Below are positions 42,565-53,635 of a stretch of DNA of 64,000 nucleotides, piece by piece. The stretch comes from Cryoendolithus antarcticus (lineage: Eukaryota; Ascomycota; Dothideomycetes; Cladosporiales; Cladosporiaceae): positions 744,001 through 808,000 of the forward strand of contig NAJO01000009.1 in the NCBI GenBank assembly GCA_002077065.1, written 5' to 3'. Made by a program: the position numbers and the translations under genes. Under the pieces are notes generated by a model. That model saw nothing but the letters and a program-made list of their open reading frames with translations. It made no database searches and was not told where the DNA came from. Numbering within the stretch: position 1 is the stretch's first letter; every line of letters starts with the position of its first letter.

Positions 42565-45500
42565 ATGGCGCCTCCTGTGCTTTGTCTGTGCTGCCCAAGC
42601 AGAGATGAGGCAGAGACCAAGCTTCACCGTGACAAGACTGAGAAATGCTACAAGCTTGGTGTCAAGAAGCGCGATGCCGCGCTTGACCAGCGATGGTGGG
42701 CATTTCCGCACGATTCACATGCATTTGACTTCTCCTCTGCCTCCGGCGCTGACGATGCTGAGCAAATTCTTGTGCATGCTCGTGAAATAGTCGACGACAT
42801 CGCTGCGAAGGTGATCACCGATTTTCCGGTGCAGCAGTCCTTCGGCACTCATCCAATCACCAAAGAGCTTCTCGATGCTGCAGCTGACAAGCTGTGGCAT
42901 GTCGATCCTCCTGCTCCACCACCTGCGCCTGCGCCAGCTGCAAAGCCGATCGTCAATCAGACCAAAGGCAAGACGACCGCCCTGACACTCAACACGAAGC
43001 AGTCCACCGCCCAGGGCACAAAAAAGCAAGCATCCAACGTCAAGCTAACCCGCCCCAGATCCGCATTCGCAGAGGTTCATCTGACACCTATCGACGAGAT
43101 CCCCGACAAGCCATCTCCATTGCCCAAGCGCTTCAATGTCCCTGTGCCAAGCGAGAAAACCAAGGTACTGTGTGACGTCCGCCCTCAAGCCATTGCGCAG
43201 TCCACCTTGTTGCCAGACTTGCCCTTTGCGCAACGCCCAGGCCTCGCAGATCCCTCCGACAGCACGGTGACTGTCCTCACGAATCATTTCGATGTCCTCG
43301 TTTCGGATGCTCGCCCTTTGTACAGATATGCCATCAATCTGCCCAACGACATTCAACGCAACAGACGCAAGGCACTTGTGCAGCGACTCATCATGAACGA
43401 TGCCGACCTCAGTCAGCAGACCCGTTACTTCGTCACGGATAACATGACCACTATTGTGTCCTGGCAGGAGCTTTTCTCCGACAGGCTGGACAAGCCTTTC
43501 TTGGTCGACGATTATAAGCGTGGCACGGTCGGTTCGGTTGGTCAGATTTCAGTAACGATCACATTCGTTGCAGATATCAATCTCACCGACCTGCTGGCCT
43601 ACTGCCAAGGCAGTTGGTCTCGCGATACCGACCAGCATGGCCTTGTCGCACTGAATCTCCTGCTTGCCAAGGGCCGAGAGCAGAGTTCGAATATGGACAC
43701 TTTCGATCACGGCCAAAACAAGTTGTTTTGGAGGCCTAGCCGTGTGCAGATTGATGCGGGAACCTGCATCATCGGTCTGCGCAGTTACTCGTACTCGACT
43801 CGCGCTCTCATGGGTGGCTTGCGTCTGAACGTTGATGTCGGAATGAGTGCATTCTACGATGCGAAGTATCTCACCGCGTACTTCAAGTTCATGGATTGGA
43901 AGATTTATAAGATCAGGCGCCATGTGATCGGTTTGCGCGTTATGCTCATGTACTACAGGGGTGGCAAAGACAATCCTGAGATGGATACGCCAGAGCGCCG
44001 CACGAGAACCATCACCGGCATCCACGAGAAGAAAGCTGGCGAAGTCTATTTTCTCAAGGGCGAAGGCGCGGCTCAAGAGAAGATTAGTGTTCTCGCCCAC
44101 GCTCATGCCACCTTGCACCCTTCCATGCTCCAATACGCTCGCACAGACTCATGGGTGGTCAACGTCGGCAGCACAGATCGCCCGACTTGGATCTTAGCCG
44201 ACCTGCTGTACGTCATTCCGGGTCAGCAGTACAAGCGGAAGCTTCTCGGCAATCAGACTGCTGCGATGATCAAGGAGGCGCAGATTGAGCCAGAGCCCAA
44301 TCGCTCTGCCATCTTGACTGAGGGTTTGCGTGCGCTAGGACTTCGCAAAGACGGCCAGACAACGACCCCGGCAGCCTTGAGTGGTTGCGGCATCAGTGTT
44401 GATACCCGCAATCTCCAGCTACCCGCCAGAGTTGCGCCCCAGCCCAGAGTCGTCTTCGCAGAGGGCTCGATCCCGACAAGCAACGGCAAATGGAACAGCA
44501 AAGCCACCAAATTCATTTCGAAACCGAAACCTCCTCCAGGGGTCGTTCGCTTCGTCACTCCTTTCAAGGCAGTCTACTCCAACTTGCTCTTGGAGTACCA
44601 GAAAGGTCTTAGGGGCGCTTCGAGAGATTACGGTCTTGGACTCACTGTTGAGAATCAAGTCTCGAGCATCGATGAGACTTCAACCTCGACCATTGTCGCC
44701 AGTCTTACGAAACTGCATGCGCTGAAGCACGTTGCCCTTTTTGTCCTCGTTCTTCCGAAAGATGATGAGTACTTCGGAAGGATATACGCTGACTTTAAGA
44801 GCGCTGCCGATCAGGAACTCGGCATCGTATCAATCTGCATCAACGAGACTCGCATGGCTGGTTCAATCATGACGCCCCAGGGCGCTCCGAAGCCAGATGT
44901 CACGGCCAATTTACTACGTGCCTACTTCGGCAACATCGCACTCAAGCTCAACCTCCGCTTTGGCCACGCCAATCATGGAATCGACTCCGGATGCGAGGCG
45001 ATGAGAGTACTGCGTACGGAGGAAGGCGAAGTGGACACCATGATCCTGGGTATCGATACCACTCATCCAGGCGTCGGCAGTGCAGGTGGTACACCTTCCA
45101 TCTCTGCTATAGTTGCAAGCATGGACATGCACTTCGCGCAGTACCATGGCGCTATGCGCTACCAGGCTGCGCGGCAAGAGTATGTCTCAGATACTTTCGA
45201 GATGGTGCACTACCACCTCCTCAATTGGCTGAAGAACTTCAACGGCCGCCTGCCCAGCAAAATCCTCGTCTATCGTGACGGCGTTGACGAAGGGCAGTAC
45301 AAGAAAGTCTTTGATCACGAAGGTGAGGCGATCCGTAGAGCCTGGAACACCGTCCGCTCGGCGCATGGTCGCAAGTCCATTGCTGACCTTCAGCTGAACT
45401 TCGTGATCGTCACTAAGCGCCACCATACACGCTTCTACCCAACCAAACCTCCCGCTACGACAGCTCAATTCAAGGTCTTCAAAGGCAATTGTCAGCCAGG

Positions 45501-45894
45501 TACTGTCGTTGAATCTGGCATCACCTCGCCGTACTACTTCGACTTCTACCTGCAATCGCACTTTGGCCTTGTCGGTACCGCTCGTCCGACCAAGTACACT
45601 GTGCTCGAGAAAGGCATGGAGCTGTCTGCTCGTCAAATGCAAGACCTCACGAATGTGCTCTGCTACACTTATCAGCGCTCGCAATCGGCTGTGTCTTACG
45701 TCACGCCAACTTACTACGCGGATCACCTGGCTGAGAGAGGGAGAGCCTACCTGAAGAGTGCACTGGACGAATTGCCGGAGGACGCTGATGACGCGGCGCA
45801 GGAGATCGCGATCAAGGCGGCTTGGGACAGGGGCGGTGGAAAAGATGGGAATCCTTGGCATCCGAACATGGATGACAAGCTGTTTTGGCTTTGA
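42565..45894 (+). CDS. Argonaute protein (N, PAZ, MID, PIWI)
   Basis: Single exon, 1109 aa. A long N-terminal extension (about residues 1-222) opens with a Cys cluster (CLCCP) and has a Pro/Ala-rich stretch near 112-122. ArgoN begins near RPGLADPSDS, PAZ lies around 440-555, and MID-PIWI about 690-1065. In MID the 5'-phosphate pocket keeps Y741, K745 and K794, but the position of human AGO2 Gln545 is Ile757. PIWI has a complete catalytic set: D831 (ILGIDTTHPG), E872 (RQEYVSD), D905 (YRDGVDEGQY) and D1053 (YYADHLAERGR), i.e. DEDD, so slicing is plausible. Argonautes bind small RNAs and silence matching transcripts. No Dicer or RdRP gene is in the window. Confidence 0.95.
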   Translation: MAPPVLCLCCPSRDEAETKLHRDKTEKCYKLGVKKRDAALDQRWWAFPHDSHAFDFSSASGADDAEQILVHAREIVDDIAAKVITDFPVQQSFGTHPITKELLDAAADKLWHVDPPAPPPAPAPAAKPIVNQTKGKTTALTLNTKQSTAQGTKKQASNVKLTRPRSAFAEVHLTPIDEIPDKPSPLPKRFNVPVPSEKTKVLCDVRPQAIAQSTLLPDLPFAQRPGLADPSDSTVTVLTNHFDVLVSDARPLYRYAINLPNDIQRNRRKALVQRLIMNDADLSQQTRYFVTDNMTTIVSWQELFSDRLDKPFLVDDYKRGTVGSVGQISVTITFVADINLTDLLAYCQGSWSRDTDQHGLVALNLLLAKGREQSSNMDTFDHGQNKLFWRPSRVQIDAGTCIIGLRSYSYSTRALMGGLRLNVDVGMSAFYDAKYLTAYFKFMDWKIYKIRRHVIGLRVMLMYYRGGKDNPEMDTPERRTRTITGIHEKKAGEVYFLKGEGAAQEKISVLAHAHATLHPSMLQYARTDSWVVNVGSTDRPTWILADLLYVIPGQQYKRKLLGNQTAAMIKEAQIEPEPNRSAILTEGLRALGLRKDGQTTTPAALSGCGISVDTRNLQLPARVAPQPRVVFAEGSIPTSNGKWNSKATKFISKPKPPPGVVRFVTPFKAVYSNLLLEYQKGLRGASRDYGLGLTVENQVSSIDETSTSTIVASLTKLHALKHVALFVLVLPKDDEYFGRIYADFKSAADQELGIVSICINETRMAGSIMTPQGAPKPDVTANLLRAYFGNIALKLNLRFGHANHGIDSGCEAMRVLRTEEGEVDTMILGIDTTHPGVGSAGGTPSISAIVASMDMHFAQYHGAMRYQAARQEYVSDTFEMVHYHLLNWLKNFNGRLPSKILVYRDGVDEGQYKKVFDHEGEAIRRAWNTVRSAHGRKSIADLQLNFVIVTKRHHTRFYPTKPPATTAQFKVFKGNCQPGTVVESGITSPYYFDFYLQSHFGLVGTARPTKYTVLEKGMELSARQMQDLTNVLCYTYQRSQSAVSYVTPTYYADHLAERGRAYLKSALDELPEDADDAAQEIAIKAAWDRGGGKDGNPWHPNMDDKLFWL

Positions 45895-46283
45895 GACGGG
45901 GATGAGTTAAGGGATGGAAAGGGGACTGAGATGCGCCATGATTTCTGGGAGTGGAGCGTGATTTCTGGGAGTGCTGTTGAGCGCTTGGGTGGCATTTGTG
46001 ATTTGTTTCTGGCGTCCCAGGTAATGCTGGCTGCCATTCGGCGCTCTGCAAATTGAGTAATAAAGGCGCTCCTACATGACTGATACGCAGCATTTCCATA
46101 TGACGCATGAAACGTCAAGGTCGTTGAGTGCAAGGTGGACGGCTAGCAAGTCTCTGTAGTGTCCATCTTGACTGAAAATGGGACACTGGTCCTCTCCTTC
46201 CGACTGGTGTGACTTCTAATGTGTTCAAGCGCCAAGAGTTAGACCCTTTGTCCGTCCTCGCAACACCTTACCGACCACAGCCG
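45895..46283. other. Intergenic between convergent Argonaute and F-box-like genes
   Basis: Convergent 3' flanks; nothing supported. Confidence 0.55.
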
Positions 46284-47021
46284 CTACCCCTGAGCCTCGC
46301 TCTCAGTGATCACCTCTTCTGCATAGAGAGCTGCCATCAACCTTTGCTTCGGCCTGCTTGCTAAGCGACGCACCATGTCGACGTTGGTGAGGCGTTTTGT
46401 GTGATCACTCGCGAACAGGTCCATGTGCATGACGACCAAGGTATCGGCGGGCACCTCTTGAATCTTTCCCGCGTGCGCCCTGAGCTCCCGCATTAGGTCG
46501 CCTACGGTCTCGCCACCATATATCGGAAAGTCGCGATGCACGAAAGACGTCCACCGTATGTTGGGCTTCTTTTCACGCTCCAGCTGGACGTGGAGAACTG
46601 TCTCCGCGCTGGTGACCAAAGTCCCGAGCCACTGCGCATTGGCTTGCAGACACTGGTCGAGCGCGGAAATCAAGCCTGGGAAGCCATCGAATGTCTGCTT
46701 GATCTCGATGCGACACGTGAATCCGCGCCTTATCTCGCAGCGGCCGAGGGCCGAGAGCGTGGAGATGAGCGTAGGGTTGAGAGTAAGCTCTGCATCGTTG
46801 CCGAGCATTCGTTGCGCGAACATGCGCCCGCCAGTCTTGTAGGAGAGGAACATCGCCGGCTTCAGGATGGTCGAGCTAGTGATGATGTCGCGGAAGTGCT
46901 TGTTTACGCGCTTGAGCTTGAAGAGATCGACCATGTTGATGCCGCTTGCGAGAATCCGTTCCGTGAGCTCCACAATGGAGAAGACCTTTCCAACGGCCGC
47001 AGGGTTTGATAGCGATGCCAT
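46284..47021 (-). CDS. F-box-like fungal protein, copy A
   Basis: Single exon, 245 aa from Met 47021. The frame stays open upstream to 47339, but that part looks like UTR. Residues about 12-60 (VFSIVELTERILASGINMVDLFKLKRVNKHFRDII) have the helical pattern of an F-box: the ELxxxIL core followed by LxxLKRVNKxFRxxI. F-box proteins link substrates to SCF ubiquitin ligases through Skp1. The remainder has no recognised domain, which is typical of the expanded families of short F-box proteins in Dothideomycetes. A clear paralogue lies immediately upstream on the same strand (47504-48358), so the two probably arose by tandem duplication. Confidence 0.72.
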   Translation of the reverse strand: MASLSNPAAVGKVFSIVELTERILASGINMVDLFKLKRVNKHFRDIITSSTILKPAMFLSYKTGGRMFAQRMLGNDAELTLNPTLISTLSALGRCEIRRGFTCRIEIKQTFDGFPGLISALDQCLQANAQWLGTLVTSAETVLHVQLEREKKPNIRWTSFVHRDFPIYGGETVGDLMRELRAHAGKIQEVPADTLVVMHMDLFASDHTKRLTNVDMVRRLASRPKQRLMAALYAEEVITESEAQG

Positions 47022-47503
47022 AGTATCGGTGACCTCTGTGTTCGAGGAGGAAGTGAGCGTTTGGTGGTCAGCGCGATGCAGAGCAGGGTCAGGAAGGCAG
47101 GTCTGCACATTCGTCAGTATTGAGTAGCAGTAGCGGGATGCAAACGGGACATACTGTGCAGGTAGCCGTCTTTGATACGATGGTCTGCAGATGGAGTGAC
47201 TCAATGTGCCATCGTCAATTGAGTGTGAATCAATAGGCACCGTTAGTGTGTCGACGGTATCACAAGCATTGATTGGGAAAGTGAAGGGATCGCCGAGTGA
47301 ACTTGGGAAGTGAAGCAACGAAACAAGCCAATGAGGCACAACAAATATCTAGCAAGGCAGGAGCGGTCCACTGCATCTCCGATCGCACGGTCGTCCCACA
47401 CTACGCTCAACTTGTAGACCCCAGGCCCTCGATCTGCCCTTGCCATGCCCTCGGAGGTGTCACACACGGCGACAGCAGACAGCTTCCATCATGATCTGCA
47501 GCA
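47022..47503. other. Spacer between tandem F-box-like copies
   Basis: Upstream region of copy A. It contains the open but unconvincing N-terminal extension of copy A (47022-47339). Confidence 0.5.
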
Positions 47504-48358
47504 TCATCGCCCATGAAAGCGCGAATAAGCCGAAATGCCGAACCATTCAGTCTCAAGCCGCTGGCCAAAGTATTCGATGGCATGTGCCAACCGATCGTAC
47601 GGTCGCGCAGCGCAGGACCAGAGTTTCGTGGAGCCTGACGGAGCTTTCTCTTCGCCGTTCGGACCCCATTGGTACCTGCTTTCCTTCAACAGTTCACCGA
47701 GTGTATCATGCCTGCAAATGAACTCAATCGTGGTAGTGTCGCGCACATACTAGTCACCTGGACTGACGCTATAGCAACGGATCTGGACTTCGCGGAACGG
47801 GCTCATTTCAGCCACTAGTGTAGCGTGCCAGAGCTTTGTGCCGGATAACGCGTCGTCCAGCCTTTTGACCAGGCTGGGGAGGTCTTCCCTGTCGATGTCG
47901 AGATGCAGATCCATAGGTGTTGGCGCAGCTAAGTCGGGCTCTTCCTCTTCAACATCGAATAGACAGTAGCGGCCAAGTATGGCGTGTAGGAAGGGGTTCA
48001 TCTTGATGTAGGCGAAATCGTAGGGTCCGTCCCAGAAGGGACCGAGACTAGGCCTAGCTCTGACAGGGAACATTACACTAGACAGGAGATGTCCGGTGAT
48101 GCAATTGTGGAAGTGCTTGTTGACACGCTTCAGCGCGAAGAGTTGTTGCATGCCGATATCGCTAGCAAGGATCTTCTCCGTGAGTTCCGTGATGCCCAAG
48201 GCTTTTTCGGCAGCGGATGGTGGGGACCCTCCCCCGCATCGCGCATCGACGCCATCTAGTGTGGCGGGATAGGCGACTTGGGTCTCCTGAGTGTGCTGGG
48301 TGGCGGCGACATTGTCTGCGTCTGCAGCCATCTTCGATATCTCCTCGAGGTCCTGCAT
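47504..48358 (-). pseudogene. F-box-like protein, copy B, interrupted by an in-frame TAG
   Basis: Reading from 48358, the frame encodes an F-box-like segment (LGITELTEKILASDIGMQQLFALKRVNKHFHNCI) and continues to a TAG at 47752-47750. The same frame then stays open to 47504 with YVRDTTTIEFICRHDTLGELLKE and ends SAYSRFHGR. Aligned to copy A without gaps over 46 positions (LVAEMSPF... against LVTSAETV...), similarity continues across the stop. The stop sits exactly at a copy A Trp, consistent with TGG to TAG. This argues for a recent nonsense mutation rather than the natural end. A 46-nt GT-AG intron starting GTGACT can be drawn over it, but leads to a new stop within about ten codons. Readthrough or a sequencing error remain possible. 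Confidence 0.72.
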
Positions 48359-48973
48359 GGCGGTCAGCTTGAGCGATGTGTGTATGTGGGCAAGTGCCAG
48401 CGCTTACCGTTGATGGATCCATCCCCGCAAGCATAGAGATTTAGTCGAGTGGGTGAACGTATGATCAATGCCCGGTGTCCTTCAGAGGTGTTGTTGAGGT
48501 GTGTTGATTGATCCCAAAGGATAAGTGGCGTCGGTCTGAAGAGGTGAAATTGAAAGACTAGCAAGGCAAGCACGCTGCTGCAGAACCCACGGCAGGTGCG
48601 AATCTGGATTGGTGCCATCTGTCAACGCAGCATCAATGGAAGTAAACGGTGTATCTAAGGTGAGGATTGCGCAGAAGTGTTAGCATAGTAATCGAGTGTA
48701 AGCAGTATACCAGCTTCCGGCATGCTACAAGGCGAGGGGTAAGACAAGTAACATCACTGGATATCCGCGGTCGAGGCCATGTTGCATTTGGTCAAAGATC
48801 GTATTGCTCTTCCAAGTTGATTGCATTGCTGCACATTGCTCTAAACCGGGACATGGGTATTTTCCGACTCATTGCTTTTGCGACTTGCATTGCTTCCTGA
48901 GCGTTCCTCAAATGCGCCTCCACCTGCCCCACTTGTCGCACATTTGGCGTACTGCTGCACACACGATCCTCGC
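48359..48973. other. Intergenic, no supported gene
   Basis: Between copy B and the 3' end of SNU13. Short frames only. Confidence 0.5.
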
Positions 48974-49403
48974 CTAGATCATGAGCCTCTCCACCTTGTC
49001 CTTGAGCGCACGAATCTGCCCCATCAAGTCACTGGCCTCGTTGGTGGTGATGCTGCAGCTAATAACCGCACGGCTCACACCACAAGCGCGGCCCAGCGCC
49101 ATCTTGCTCGGAACGTAGACCTGTAATTCGTCAGCAGATGTTCACTATGCTTGATGCATTGGCGCAACGTACATAAGGCGTGTTCTTGTCCTCACACAGA
49201 AGCGGCAGATGCAGCAGAATCGCAAGCGGCGCAGTGTCGGCAGCCAGGATGACGATCTCGGAGATACCACGGTTGAGCGTCTTGGTCGCCTCGTTGGCGC
49301 CTTTCTTCAGCTGGCGGTAGTGGGAAGCCTGCTGGACGAGGTCGAGGATTTCCTGGGAGAGGGCCTGGTCGGCGACGGGCCAAGCGGCGGATTGATCAGC
49401 CAT
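48974..49403 (-). CDS. SNU13: U4/U6.U5 snRNP and box C/D snoRNP protein Snu13 (15.5K)
   Basis: Two exons, 49173-49403 and 48974-49120, join as [23 protein letters not shown]; 125 aa, the standard length. The L7Ae fold and kink-turn binding motif [17 protein letters not shown] are intact, as are [23 protein letters not shown] and the C-terminal [16 protein letters not shown]. The protein binds the kink-turn in U4 snRNA and in box C/D snoRNAs, so it serves both pre-mRNA splicing and rRNA methylation in the nucleus/nucleolus. The intron is 52 nt with a CTGACGA branch. It is divergent from the V-ATPase c-subunit gene with only 352 bp between starts. Confidence 0.97.
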
Positions 49404-49755
49404 TGCGAAGGTGGGTTGGTATTGAGTTTGTGGTTGATTGTTGAATAGTAATAGAAGTAAGGCTCGCCCAAGCTAGTCGTAAGGGTTCACGGCCTTGTGT
49501 GTGGTGGAAAGTAAAGTCTGTCGCAAATGTTCAGTGAAGTCGAGCTGCTCAAAATGTTCAGCGGGCTGTTCCGTGCGCTAGCTCCCAAAATGGACGATGT
49601 AAGCTTGGCATGGACAGCTCGACCTCCGTCAACGACTCTGCCATCATAGCATTGATACCCACGCCACATCACCCGACCATCTCCCACTACCACCTTCATA
49701 CCAACGACAACCTCGAGCCGAAGCTTCTCACCACACAGATCTCACTTCCGTCGCC
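49404..49755. promoter_or_regulatory. Short bidirectional promoter region of SNU13 and VMA3
   Basis: A 352-bp spacer separates the start codons of two divergent housekeeping genes, so both promoters must lie here or overlap. No canonical TATA was located. Confidence 0.5.
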
Positions 49756-50766
49756 ATGTCTTCTGATCTTTGGTGAGTCCAGGCTGCAGATTTGCTTTTA
49801 CCAGGGAGGCGTCACTGCCTGCACCGGATCACGGTCACCGATGCGAGAGGCGCAAGCTTTACAGGCATTATGAGAGAGTGCTGAGATCTGGGAGCTGAGA
49901 GTGAGGACACGATGCTAATATGCCATATTTCACAGTCCCGTGTATGCCGTAAGTGAATCCTGTTTCTCGAAAACAAGCGCCCGCTCCGATATCATCATCT
50001 ACACGCCTTCAATCGATCAATCGCACCGTTGCGCGACCTTACCGTAGAGTGTAAACGCGAAGAAGAAGCACATAGGAGCTCGTTGGAAGAGATGACAACG
50101 GAGCAGAGCTGCGGACTTCATATACAGGGACTGACAATGACATAGCCGTTCTTCGGAGCGATGGGTTGCACGTCCGCCATTGTCTTCACATGCTTCGGCG
50201 CAGCATACGGCACAGCTAAGGCTGGTGTCGGTATCTCCGCCATGGGTGTGCTCAGGCCCGATCTGATTGTCAAGAGTAAGTCACATCTCCGAGCTGAAGA
50301 ACACGGGGAAGCGTGAACACAACCTACTGGCATCGCCGTCCTAGTCAGCTTTCAACACGCGCAAGACAGAATACTGACGGTTACGCAGACATTATCCCAG
50401 TCATCATGGCTGGTATCATTGCCATCTACGGTCTTGTCGTGTCCGTCCTGATCTCCAACGACCTCAAGCAAGACACTCCCCTGTTCACCGGCTTCATCCA
50501 ACTCGGCGCTGGTCTTTCCGTCGGTCTCGCTGGTCTCGCCGCAGGCTTTGCCATTGGTATTGTCGGTGATGCTGGTGTCCGTGGTACCGCACAACAGCCT
50601 CGCCTGTTCGTCGGCATGATCTTGATTCTCATTTTCGCTGAGGTGTTGGGTATGTCGCTCGCATCCATGAGAGGGAAGACAATGCATACTGACTGTGTTA
50701 CTAGGTCTTTACGGACTCATTGTTGCACTCCTGATGAACTCGCGATCTGGTGAGGCAAAGTGCTAG
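49756..50766 (+). CDS. VMA3: V-type H+-ATPase proteolipid subunit c
   Basis: Five exons: 49756-49772, 49936-49948 (13 bases), 50146-50275, 50389-50649 and 50705-50766. They give 160 aa, exactly the yeast Vma3 length. The join reads [23 protein letters not shown], then [20 protein letters not shown] and [17 protein letters not shown]. Four helices make up the protein. The proton-carrying Glu is in [13 protein letters not shown] (TM4), which separates it from c''. This subunit forms most of the membrane rotor ring of the vacuolar proton pump. The 17- and 13-base first exons are invisible to simple frame searches. Vma11 (c') is the closest alternative; the N-terminal sequence and length favour Vma3. 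Confidence 0.95.
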
Positions 50767-52787
<2,021 letters not shown>

Positions 52788-53635
52788 ACGAGGCACGAGA
52801 TACAGCTGTAGCTGGGACGGTACATAGGTCAGTAAAGTACTATAATATGTTCGCTCAAGCCTTCCCACGGACCACACTAGCAACCGTGAAGGACTCGTCC
52901 GCTATCGTCGCTGCTCTCGATATTTCTCAAGTCGTGCATTACACTGGCTGAACGCCTTCTTGATGATATCTCAGCTCGGGGTAGCATGAAGACAGATTTC
53001 AGATCGGTGCACAACCGAGAGCAAAGGATAAAGTGCGACGACCAACAAGATGCTCTCACCAACATGCCACCAGTGAAAGCCCACTGGCGGTGCGGTCTGT
53101 AGCAGCGAAAGCCCCTCCGAGCTCGATCGGAGCTGACATCGGGCTGTTAGATTGGGCGTGTGTGGTCCTTCTTCAAGCTTGGATCGCACCTTCCTACGTC
53201 GGCAAAGATGAGAGTGGCACCTCTCTCTCATTCACCACCGCGTTGCTCATGTCTGAGTGGCTTTAAGTATATAGGAACTGGAAGCCAAGCGGCGCTTCAT
53301 GGGAGAAGACCAGGGTGGCGGATCGGCCTGTTTACATCTGTGCAGGCGTGGAGTTTGCCGATGAGAAAAGGTGGTTGGAATTGGCTATCGGTCCGTTCAC
53401 AGTCGTAAGTCTGATGGAGCACTTCCATTCATGATGTCTGCGCTTCTTCACGATTAAGCACACCGAGACATCCAATGGCAGTGGAAGCGATGCGAGCGAG
53501 GCGTAATGAAGTCGCGGCGCTCGCAATGTGCGTGATGAAGCGAAGACAAAGGGGTGATGACACGAGAACACTTGCCAGCGGATGTGTGCAGTTGAACTTT
53601 GCTGCAAGTCGTACCTGCCCAAGTAGCCCCCTCCG
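52788..53635. other. Intergenic between convergent genes
   Basis: Convergent 3' flanks of the dehydrogenase and alpha-galactosidase genes. Nothing supported. Confidence 0.55.
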
